A stretch of DNA of 64,000 bases from Lutraria lutraria (taxonomy: Eukaryota; Mollusca; Bivalvia; Venerida; Mactridae). Of this stretch, positions 25,036 to 35,383 are shown one piece after another. Where the stretch lies: assembly GCA_964023205.1 (NCBI GenBank), contig OZ026847.1, forward strand, positions 5,578,819-5,642,818, in the 5' to 3' direction. The number at the start of each line of letters is the position of its first letter. Position 1 is the first letter of the stretch. A program made the translations under genes and the position numbers. A model generated the notes under the pieces. It saw only the letters and a program-made list of their open reading frames with translations, searched no databases and had not been told where the DNA came from.

Positions 25036-26206
25036 TAGTCATGACATATTTAAAAGCTAATACTAGTAAATAAACTGAAGCTTAAATATATAAACTAGAG
25101 TACAATTTCCCTGATGAAGATTTACACAATGCAACTGAAGAGGTCAAGAGTGAATAAAAGGTGTACAATGGATAATATCTGATCTCATTGCTGCAACGGA
25201 CAATGTAACAATAGAGCAGAGTATACCACATAACAATATATGTATGCAATGTCGTACAGTAAGCACAGAAAGATTCTTATGACCTTGGAAATGAAGACAG
25301 CTTTATTTGATAAGAACGAACTTATTAATTAACCTAATTCCGACGCTTAACTTAGATATTGACAAAAACAAAATGTGAGACTCGAGCAAAGGAAAGTGAC
25401 ATTTCAGTTGACACTGAAATATGTCCTGTCTCGTAGCCAAAACAGCTATAATGATAAAATTGACGGTTTACTCAAGCGAATAAATAAAGTAGAAGATGGT
25501 AATCAATATAATTACTGTGAGTGCGATGAAGAATGCAGTTAAACACTTAAAGAACACAGAAAGAGATCAACACCAAGACTAGAAAAGAAAACGGGACCAA
25601 AACGGGACTAATTATAAAACTACTAAATCTAACATTATCTGCATTGTCATTGATAACTAGGTGTAGCAAAGGTTTCTCGGAAATTTGTCCTTGAATTGGG
25701 TGTATATTCAGTGAAAGACCATGAATAGCATGCATGATCAATCGCACTGTTTCTTGACGGAACACAATTTGATTTGGGGGGTAATAAGTACGGACAAGGC
25801 TGTAAAAAAGTGTGACAGCAGATACACGTTACGACAAAAGCAAACAGAAGCATGCATTTGACTATTTGAAGGAAACCAAAGGAGACTTATTAGCCTGTCT
25901 GTAGGCTATGGTAAAATTATCACTTTCCTACGAAATTTGTATTTTTGTTTTGTTGTTTGATATTTGATAGAACTTTACTGTTTATATTATAAACTTTAAT
26001 TGTCATTAGTTCATATTTAATGCTTGAATTTGTTGATTTATAATAAGTTGTAAATATAATAAGTCTCCATCATTCGGATTGTTTCATCAATTTGTTGAGA
26101 CACTCGTGTTCAGCCTGTTATTAACGAAAAGGAAATGTAACAGTGGTGTTAATATACCTTATGTCGTTTTCAACCACTTCGTGTTTTTTAAATTCATAAC
26201 ATCCGC

Positions 26207-26625
26207 CATCGTCGGATACCCACGGTCGTTGCCTCCGCTCCGCTACGAATATCTCCCGTGGGATCTTTCTTTACCGATTCGCCGTTTTCATAGAATAGAA
26301 CAGAATATACATTAACCAATAGAAACGACGCTGTCATTTTCGATACTCTCCGGCGTGGAGACGCAAATGAAAATGGCTGTGCCCACGCGAAAATGTTCGT
26401 TCTGTTTATCTACAATTAAAAGTAAAAATTATAGAAGTTTTACGTGAAACGAACATAGTTTTAGTACGAGCGATCTGATTGGCTGTTAGGCGCATTACAA
26501 GATTGTACTGCATCCAATCAGAATACGGTTTTAGTTATTTATCGAAACGGCGAATCGGTACAGAAAAATCCCACGGGAGATGTACGTAGCGGAGCGGAGG
26601 CAACGACCGTGGGTATCCGACGATG
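26207..26625. mobile_element. Mutator-like MITE with long inverted repeats
   Basis: Inverted repeats of about 80 bp start with CATCGTCGGATACCC and differ at only a few positions. They are flanked by AACATCCGC (26,198-26,206) and AACATCCAC (26,626-26,634), a 9-bp target duplication with one mismatch. The 9-bp length and long TIRs fit the MULE superfamily. Unit 1 has the empty site near 12,148. The element is GC-rich relative to its surroundings. Confidence 0.85.
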
Positions 26626-26639
26626 AACATCCACCAATT

Positions 26640-27590
26640 CGCAACGATTTAAAAGCCAATTTAAAACTCCTTATCATTTAAATCCCTTTCTATGTAAACT
26701 CTATTTGCTAAGGCTACATAAGCTGTTGCATCCGTCTTTCCCGTTTTTTAGGATTGCTGACCGTCAGGTCAGTTTAGAAACTATTTTGGAAAAATACTTT
26801 TACGCTACTACAGTGACATATATGTAACCATTAAATAATGGTTATTTTTTGTTTGGAGAAACCAAAGAAACATTTTAAATAATGGAAAATAATGTCAAAT
26901 TATAATTTAAGAAGTAAAGGAACAATACCAAATCCAGCAAGTTCAACGCCGAAAAATTTAACGGAATTATTGAACATTACGAAAAAGAGATAGGTAAGCA
27001 ATTTTATTCTTCATTGCAACAAAAAGTAACTGATGACACCTTACTACTAACATCAGATGATGAATCAATTAATCCGCCCAGATACGACGAACCAGTCAAG
27101 CAAGCAATTCCGTTTACTAGAAATAAACAGTAACTCAAAGACGATTCCTCGGATGGCGAAGACCAGACATTGGTGAAACCCACCGTTTAAAACGAACCGA
27201 AGGACGATTATGGGTATGGATATGGCAGAAGAGACCAGAAATCAAAATTAGGACCCGTATTGGACGAATTAAGCAGCATAGAACATAATAACATTTATCC
27301 AAATTTAGACAAATTTAATATCAGAAAACAAGAACAATTACAAAGTGATAAAAAGAGTGTTAGCAAAGACAATGACATTCATTTGTTTCAGCCAAAAGTA
27401 GAGCCATCAGCGCCAATTCCAGATTCATCTAACAGAAGAAAACTCGGACCGTCAGGTCAGCTTAGAAACTATATTGGAAAAACACTTTTTCGCTACTACT
27501 GTGACCACACACATATATCATATTATTCACTTTGTTTGGGTTATTATCATTCATACAGTATTATTATAATTATTTGAATATACATAAATG
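26640..27590 (+). pseudogene. Decayed gag-like retroelement relic, unit 2 copy
   Basis: A reading frame beginning near 26,893 is charged and low in hydrophobic residues, as gag proteins are, but is broken by at least two in-frame stops and a frameshift. The longest surviving piece is 27,260-27,577. A sequence of about 60 bp (GACCGTCAGGTCAG and following) occurs as direct repeats at 26,758 and 27,448 and may be LTR remains. No polymerase region is present. The class is inferred from the layout only. Confidence 0.5.
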
Positions 27591-27799
27591 AAATTGCTCA
27601 TCTCAATGAATATATGTGTTTATTATATATTTAGTATTGCTTTATGTAAATAGTTGTTATTACACTGGAGAACACCACATACTTTTGTATACTCCCACAT
27701 AAGTGAACCGGTTACACATGGTTATACTTCCTGTATAATAGTTAACATTACTGAGGATGCTAGTTGACATGTATCATCTTAAAAATGTAAATGACACTC

Positions 27800-28050
27800 C
27801 ATGTAACTATTTCTAGAAAAAATCTTTATTCTCATTCCTCCCAACTTCAATTCGCGAGTAGAATGCCCTTCCCTAGTAACAAGGAACCGCTTTCAGCTTT
27901 CAAGATGCATTTGAATAGAAACAGGTATAGATTACAATCATACTATTTTTCGGGATCAAGAAAAGGTTCTACACTACCGTCGGAGAACCAAATTGAATCC
28001 AATTATCATATCTTCTTTGAATGTCAGACTTCCTCAAGAACCTTCGGAGT
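27800..28050 (+). pseudogene. Non-LTR reverse transcriptase C-terminal relic
   Basis: The frame contains FKMHLNRNRY, YYFSGSRKG and YHIFFECQTS. These correspond in order to the thumb end, the G-R block and the final HxxxxC of the zinc-binding tail (zf-RVT) of non-LTR reverse transcriptases. The middle portion between G-R-K and the YHIFFEC block is missing, so an internal deletion has occurred. Confidence 0.5.
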
Positions 28051-28799
28051 ATAGTATCATCTAGAAACTTGAAACTGGGACTCAATGGGAATCAAGAAGA
28101 TTCTGGACAGGAGAAGAGGCTGGATATCTTGTGTGAAACACAAACTCTGCCTTATGGCAGAGACAAAAAATAAAGTTGTCAAGTTTGAGACATTGCCAAA
28201 CAGCACATCAAACAAAGAGTTTCATGCATTTAACAATGAACCCCCTGAGACGAACAGGTGGGGCGGGGACAAATTGGGGTCTCCTATCCCTGAGAAAGTT
28301 AAGATTAAAATAAAACAAAATGAATTCAATATGTTCGTTAATTTAGCCTTGCTTTTATAAGAAACAAAAAGAAACAAAAGCAGCAACAGAGAAGGTCCAA
28401 AATATTAAACGGTGATCCAATGCCTTTTTGATATTCAGTAGCATTTAGTGTTCATCCTGATCAGACACGGGACTTGCTACACTACATGTATATCATAAGA
28501 GAGCAGCCGCAAACATGGAGGTTATTTTTGGAGGTCAATGTCTCCACGCATTGATTTTTCCATATTAAGATAAACAGTTGGACAATATTATCATGTGTTT
28601 AGAAAACTTAGGAAACAAGTGTAATCTGGCACGAGGCAAATCCACCCCGGGTGTTATATCCAACCACAAGGCGCGTCAATGCCACACTAATAATCCTCAT
28701 CCGCACAGCGACTGAGTGCGATGACCACGGTCCCTTCAACAGTCGAGGACAACAATACCATGGTCTTCTCTAAGAAAGACACAATTCGTAGGAATTATC

Positions 28800-29060
28800 C
28801 TAATTTATTTGCGATCTGAATATAAACGAAGAAGATATTGACATACATGTAGATGATATTTTATGCAATGCTGACATTGTGTACAATGTTATTTTAGAAC
28901 AACCGCCGCGTGATCTTGATATTCAATTAGATCTTGAATATGGATGGAGTGTTGTTTATAACCAACCTATGAACATGCCATTCGTCGGATCTGTCGGACT
29001 AACATGTGAATTTCCAACAAATCCTTCACCGAGGGATCGTTGTGGGAAATTTTGGTTTTA
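28800..29060 (+). pseudogene. Possible piggyBac-type transposase N-terminal relic
   Basis: An acidic stretch (DDILCNADIV) leads into GWSVVYNQ, MPFVGSVGLT and FPTNPSPRD. The F-x-G-x-x-G-L ... N-P-x-P-x-D pattern resembles the start of the transposase domain in piggyBac-like proteins. The frame ends after it with no catalytic region. A resemblance by eye only. Confidence 0.3.
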
Positions 29061-29154
29061 GAGATAAATAGATACGCAGACAATTTGATATTCATAATGT
29101 GACATTTATAGTGGAGAGGATATATAAATTTTATAAGCATAAATAATTTATGAC

Positions 29155-29175
29155 AGAGGGGGGGGGGGGGGGGCT
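29155..29175 (+). repeat. Poly-G tract
   Basis: A run of about 16 G (near 29,158-29,173) lies in AT-rich sequence. A similar run sits at about 34,749-34,766. Confidence 0.9.
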
Positions 29176-29360
29176 GTAAAAATCCGTATAGCCAATCTGT
29201 AACGGGTAGAAGGTTCCATGTATCTTTTAATACTAACTTAATGCACGCGCAAATGCAAATGACGCTGTAACGCATGCGCACTAAATCAGACGCCATCTTA
29301 CTAAATCCTACGTTAATTTTTGTGTTTATTTTGTGTGTTTATTATTGTTTAATATTATAA

Positions 29361-29890
29361 ATGAATCTAAAAGTTCAACTGTTTGGACAATCGTTCGTTA
29401 AACGTTTGAAATATTATTTGTAGGAAGCACCGGAGAACAATTTATTCCTTAACATATCGCCAAGAGACTTCGTCATTCAATTTTCAAGCTTCCTGGTGCC
29501 AAAGTGTCGGTGCTAAAACGCAATTTGGAGTGCATTAAGGATTTTAACCCGGACATTTTATTTTCATTTATTGGCACCAATGATTTATACGACAAAAGCA
29601 GCAAATGTGCTGCTCATCAAGTGGCTGATTTGGCCGACCATATACAGTTTATCTTGGGTATAAGGAAAGTGGTGGTTATTCAAACCACCTACAGAGTAAC
29701 CCAATCAGTACCATCCCGCTATCCGGTGGATGTCAACAAGTTTTGTCAAAGAGTGGACTTTTTAATTAGGAGCTGAGCTCAATTTTAAAAGACAGATCAT
29801 TGTCTTTGTGGCAAGTGAAAGGCTTTTGGTTGCACGATTGGTGTACATTTGTCACTTGCGGGTAACAGGAAACTGAGTTCAAATTTGAGA
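29361..29890 (+). pseudogene. Decayed SGNH-hydrolase-like ORF
   Basis: Starting at 29,361 the frame reads VQLFGQSFVKRL (block I, GQS in place of GDS) and stops at a TAG. In a shifted frame from 29,504 it reads VLKRNLECIKDFNPD and LFSFIGTNDLYD (block III, GTND). The last conserved part, GFWLHDWCTFV, sits in yet another frame near 29,821. SGNH-like ORFs of this kind often accompany mobile elements in invertebrate genomes (general knowledge). Non-functional. Confidence 0.5.
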
Positions 29891-30049
29891 GCTGCCATAA
29901 TCACTTTCGCCAAAAAAAAAGAATTTGTAAAGGCTTCCCAGTCGAGTATAATGGTTATTGTACTTGAGATATGTTGATCAAAGGGAAGAAACTGTAGACA
30001 TAGGTCCGAATTTAAGAAATAGTGAGTTACCGCGCACAAACAGTGAAGC

Positions 30050-30476
30050 CAAATATTAGCTCGCCACCAACTGGAGAACAAGCTACTCGTACGAAGTCAG
30101 GACGTGTAGTGCGCAAACCAGAACGATACAAGGACTATGTCATGTGATGTATATAATATTGTAATATTCGCAGATATATAAACAAAGCTTGAAGCCTGTG
30201 TGAGACTGTATGAAACTATAGAGAGTTTTGTGTTATGATAATTTGATATTTGACTTGTTTATGACTCTACTTAATACTTTAAGTTTTTATCTTCTTTTCC
30301 GTAAAAGAGAAAAAATGTAACAGTACTTGGTAACGCCCCTTAAACCTTCCCATGATGCTTAACATACTGACGTAGATAATATATGCTCATATTACTATTA
30401 GTCTATGGTAGTTGTATGCTTGATGCGTGGATGTATGTGCTACAATAAATAAAGCTTATTATAATCAGTTATTACA
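30050..30476 (+). mobile_element. 3' end and LTR of a Gypsy-type retroelement
   Basis: A coding end at about 30,058-30,146 carries SGRVVRKPERYKDYVM and a stop, the typical basic 'RSGR..RxPxRY' end of Ty3/Gypsy polyproteins. It is followed by a purine-rich AAAAGAGAAAAAA and then TGTAACAG at 30,316, ending in TTATTACA at 30,476. This is an LTR of about 161 bp with inverted termini and an AATAAA near 30,444. No 5' LTR or polymerase core is seen in the window, so it is a truncated relic. Confidence 0.65.
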
Positions 30477-30719
30477 ATATTGTTGGTTATGTTATACCAT
30501 ACATAAACATTAGTTCATGCTGAACAGCATGCTTTACAGTTGCAAATGGTGGATTATGCTGCAATGATCAGTTCACAGGATTTGTGTCCGACTACTACTA
30601 AGAACTGAATACTAGTATATAAATAATTTTAATAATAAGTCCTTTAGCAGTCGTATATTGTCTGGGATTTTATATCTGTTCATAGCTGCACAAATTTAGA
30701 CAAGCATTATTAGCATTTA

Positions 30720-31245
30720 ATTTTCCAGGCAATGACCCAAGTAATTAGTTACTTTTATTCCGGACTTGTACCCGATAATTATTCCAGGCAAGTTCCTGAG
30801 ATTAGGTTTTGTAGCGTTGATGATAATAATTAGCCATACAGTATTTTAAGCTAGTTCCTGAGTTATTTCCAGGATGTGACCTGGATTTTCCTTTGTCATA
30901 TATTTCTATATTTTCCAGGGCTGGAGCCTGAGCTTTTTCCAGGCGCAGCTCCAGAGATTTTTCCAGGCCAGTACCCAAGTTATAACAATCAGCCATGCTG
31001 TATTATATCTTTCCAGGCTAGTTCCTGAGTTATTTCCAGAATGTGACATGAGCTTTCCTTTGTCATATAATTATTTCTATAAAAGGTAAAGGTTTTGTTT
31101 ATTATAGTGTCACCCTTATTGAAAGGGACAGCAAAGTTGGCTTATGAGAATGAGACACCTATCTTATGTTCGCACAGGCCGGGACAGGGTTCTGAGCCTT
31201 TTCCAGGCTAGATCCTCAGATTTTTCCAGACCAGTACCCGAGTTA
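30720..31245. repeat. Degenerate array of a ~24-bp TTTTCCAGG unit
   Basis: About ten imperfect copies of TTTTCCAGGC(N)5-7CCTGAGTTAT are visible (for example near 30,722, 30,780, 30,911, 30,935, 30,959, 31,007, 31,196 and 31,222). Some are directly adjacent and others are spaced. A longer phrase, GTGACCTGGATTTTCCTTTG, recurs near 30,876 and 31,043. Confidence 0.65.
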
Positions 31246-32600
31246 TCAGTTTATTTTCATTTTTCGTCATGCCTTAAATATTATATTATGTTAAAATAAC
31301 AAAGTTTAGAAATGCATTATTATTGTTGGGTCAGTTCAGAACATTTTCATTATAAAGGTAATTTGTTAATTCCATTCTTATTGATTGTATTTGTAGTTAT
31401 GCGTGGAAAAAGAAAAATCGTGCCCAGTACGAAAGCATCATGCACAGCCTAATGCTGCGAGGCTGGGGCCTCAGCCGCTAAAATGTCGGCCACAAACTCA
31501 GTATTGTCAGTGCCCATGGACCAGGAACCGTCAACTTCGGTTGACCCCAACACTTTTATCTTTTCCAAATAAGTGAAAATTATATTGTATAATATAGTGT
31601 ACATTATACAGGATAAGCATTGTTATATTATACTGAAAATTCAATTTACTGGAACGTTGAATAGATACAGTGTATGAAATCAATTTACTTAACTTGTTCT
31701 TTACTGCATGAAGTTACCAGCACCCTTTCAAATAACTTTGTGTCTCATACCTGTTGCCTAGTGTAGGCTGAATGCTACTTTTCAGATGCATTTTTATCAC
31801 TTACTACAGGCTCATATAATTTGATAGTAAGAAGATGAACATAGAAAAGTTAATGTCATATGTGAGGATGTGTGACAGTGTCTACAAAGACGGTCACTGT
31901 TGAAGATATAGCACTGGTAAAACCAAAGTTACATTATACTAACTTACTTTCCAGTATGCACATTATTTTACAATAATTGCATTTACAATACAGTTTTCAT
32001 AGCATTGTTTGTTAATAAAGTTCTGTTATTGACGTCTGCCTTTTAAAGTCCCTTTTCTCAGTAAAGATTAGATATTCCAACCATTAGCAAGTGGTATGTC
32101 AATACATGTACTTGTGTTTATATATCATATCTGTATAGAATTGATAATACTACAAACACCTAACCATACTTGGTTTATTATCCACAATTTCTTGAAGAGT
32201 TGGACTCAAACACATAAAACATTCAATAAGCATAGAAAACCTCAAGTGCTTTCAGCGCTTTGATCATTCATGATATTAACATAGTGACATACTTTAATTT
32301 TATTTGTAATTGTTTTTAATTGTTAAAACCAAATATTGCATTAATATATATTTGAAGTTTATTTTTGGGGAATAAAATCTGACTATTGATTCAAGTCAGT
32401 AAATAGATAAATAATTGATACTATTTATAGAATTTCTAAATATAGATTTCTTGCAAAGCCACATGACTTCCAAGAATCCTGTATTTCCCATAATGCATTT
32501 TCTAAGCACTTCCTTTTCAAACTGAGTCTGGTCAACTAAGTGGCATCAAATTTTAGTAAAATAAATCTTAAGACATCTTCAGCTTTTTTAACATAAGAAT

Positions 32601-33262
32601 GTGCCTGGGAAAGGCAAAGGAAAGGCAAGAACCAGGAGGTCATCTCCTGAGAAAGAAGAACCAGCCAAGAGGCAAGCTATTGAGACAATTTCTCTGGCAT
32701 CTTGCAGAGATGAACAGTCAATGCCAGAAATTTGGATTATTGGCGACTCTATAGTCCAACATGCATACTTATATGCACATAAACATGATGACCAAAATTT
32801 AAAGATGTTTCTGTTAGATGGTGTGGCAAGTCTGGCATGAGATGGGAGCAGCTGCTTCAAACCATCTAGCGTCTGATGCTACAACAAGCAAACCCACAGG
32901 TTATCCTAATTCATTTAGGGAGGAATAATATCCATGACACTAAACAAACTAAATTGATCAATAGTATCTATGATGACATAAAATATATCAGAAATATATT
33001 CAATAAAGCACATATTGTGTGGTGTGATATTCTTCCTAGACTAAAATGGAGAAATAATGTACAAGAGTCACCAAAAACCTTGAATATTAAAAGAAAACGT
33101 ATAAACTGCTCAGCCAGGCAATCGATAAAAAACATAGACAATGCTTCATTTATTTCACTAAATATTCAATGGTCTATGGATGAACTTTTTAGAAACAATG
33201 GGGTCCACCTAACTGATGTAGGTAATATGATCTCTATCCAGACATTAAAAAACCCATCAAAT
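32601..33262 (+). pseudogene. Frameshifted SGNH-hydrolase-like ORF
   Basis: The first part, 32,601-32,840, has a basic head and block I as IWIIGDSIVQHAYLYA. Near 32,820 the frame shifts: the next frame gives GKSGMRWEQLLQTI and then a TAG at 32,867. From 32,876 it continues with VILIHLGRNNIHD (block III, GRNN in place of GGND), CDILPRLKWRN and RNNGVHLTDVGN (block V histidine present). The order and motifs fit the SGNH domain found in many invertebrate mobile-element-linked proteins. The frameshift plus stop make it a pseudogene unless the assembly is wrong there. Confidence 0.6.
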
Positions 33263-33482
33263 TAATAAAAGAAGGTAGGCCCTAGAATTTGGGGAAATGT
33301 GACCATTTTGTGGCGGAAATTCTAAGGATGTTTTAGTTGAGAAGTTGAGATAGCATTCATAGTTACTAAACTACAAGTTCTTTGTCTTCAAGCTAGCTGG
33401 AGGGAGTAAAATTTATTACTGTACAAACTAGCAGCTAGAAACAAAGTTTAACTATGTAGCATTCATTTACATCAAACTGTTT

Positions 33483-33672
33483 GGTTGCTCAGTTTACTTT
33501 ATAGTACGGAGGCAGGGTGTTCTGTCTGTGTCAGTAGTGTGCAGTAACCTACGTACCCTCCAAGTTTGCATATACATATGGTTGCTCAGTTTACTTTATA
33601 GTACGGAGGCAGGGTGTTCTGTCCGTGTCAGGAGTGTGCAGTCACCTGCGTACCCTCCAAGTTTGCATACAG
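33483..33672. repeat. Two-copy tandem duplication, 97-bp period
   Basis: GGTTGCTCAGTTTACTTTAT starts both copies, at 33,483 and 33,580, and GTACCCTCCAAGTTTGCATA ends both. The copies differ at about five positions, so the duplication is recent. Confidence 0.9.
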
Positions 33673-34748
33673 GTCGATATATTGGTAGCTAGACTAGTTG
33701 CTATAATAATACCCTATTGCACGGTTGCTGTACTGATTGCTTTAGTAATTCATAAAGGTATGGTTGCTGTGGAGGTTGCAGACAATTAGAATCTAGCCTC
33801 TTAACAATATTAAGTAAACGAAAACAAATCTATCAACAGCTTCCAGCAGCTAAAACTTCTCTTTTACAGATATGATTTGGAACAAAACCAAACAGATCTA
33901 GTTACCGTCAAACTATGGCATCCCTCTTACTTGTAGAATCTTGAAAGGATTAAATAAGCATATCGAAGTTAACAAGTGTTAATTATTCTGTTATTCATTT
34001 GTTTTTGATGTTTTCATAACAGGCATTCCAAACTGCAGTATGTCAAACAGTCAAACATGAAACAAATCTTAAAATAAATGAAGTTTTATGTAAGTACAAA
34101 TTGCATACTACAATACAGATGTTATTTTATAATGATGTATTTTTTTTCTTTATCAATGGACATTTATTAATGTTTGCAATAAACGTACACATGAACGTAC
34201 ATACGAAAATGACGTCAACAATGATGTCAGACATTTTCAAGAGCAAGGTATATGGTGTACTAAAAACTGCACCAGTCAGTAATAAATTGACATTTCGCAA
34301 TAAAATAAATTGAATTCACTTCATAAAAAGTAACTTTAACTTTTCATAAAAATCGCCCTAGAGCCCTTTTGTCATGTCACTGGTCATATGTCATTTAAAT
34401 ATGTACATGCAATTGTTTGTCTAATGAAGGAATTGTTGTGCATCATTTTTATTATTATTTATTATCAATATCAGGTTTAAGATTTAAGTTTATATAGAGA
34501 CTGTTCATTACCATATTACATTCATAACATCAACAGAAATAAAAGAACCACTAGAATCTATTACCTTCAAGTTTGTTGTATTGTTGGGAAGGGCTCACCA
34601 CACCACTGGGCCATGGTAACATGAGTTCTATACCTTTACTATATCATATATATGGCGATTTTTGTTTAACCTTTGGGGGGGTATTAAACATGCTATACAA
34701 AGTCATATTCAACAGCTTTTCAGAGTGTAAAAGAAATTCCTGGAAGTA

Positions 34749-34766
34749 GGGGGGGGGGGGGGGGGG
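34749..34766 (+). repeat. Poly-G tract
   Basis: A run of about 17 G in non-coding sequence. Confidence 0.9.
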
Positions 34767-35383
34767 TCTATGTCATATGCGGGTTGCCAGGTATGTCAAT
34801 AGCCAAATCAGCAAGTGAAAAACTTTGAAAGAAAATTAGCTGATTGATGTGCACAACTGCTGAATGAAAGACCTCAGCAAGAAATGGACCTGGCATTTAG
34901 TAATTGGCATATTGCATTTAGCATGGCGCACCGATCTTCCATATCTACAAAAGAACTGTACAGAAGGCGGAGTTACGGAATTTAACAGAACCTATCTCTA
35001 CTGGTGTCCTCGCTCTGCTGGTGTCTCTTTAGCGAATACCATTACCAGAATGCCGGAGAGGGAACAGCTATTATAAATAGTATTAATTACACTTGTTCAA
35101 GGATCACTTGAGAAAAGAAAAATGGTTTTATGAGGTTTGTTAAATTAACCTCAGCGGGAATTGTTAAAAACCTTACCAACAAGTTCAGAGATACATATAT
35201 CCAGATCAATTGTAATTGAGTTTACTAGCACGACATTGCAACTATCCTTACTGTGTGGTATGAACAAAATTCACATGAATCATACAACTTATTAAATATT
35301 AGGGAGTCACCTTGCAAAATAGTCACTAAGAACAGTAGTTGCTTAAGCTTATAGTCCATCTCACTTCGAAATACTGACCTGCA

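Larger units (their letters stand above)
13019..27615 (+). repeat. Tandem segmental duplication, unit 2
   Basis: This is the second copy of the unit at 2,130-13,018. It is longer because of private insertions at about 14,715-15,987, 21,071-22,017, 23,302-25,035 and 26,207-26,625. The same gene order and strand are kept. Coding exons are close to identical with unit 1, while flanks carry many small indels. Confidence 0.9.
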
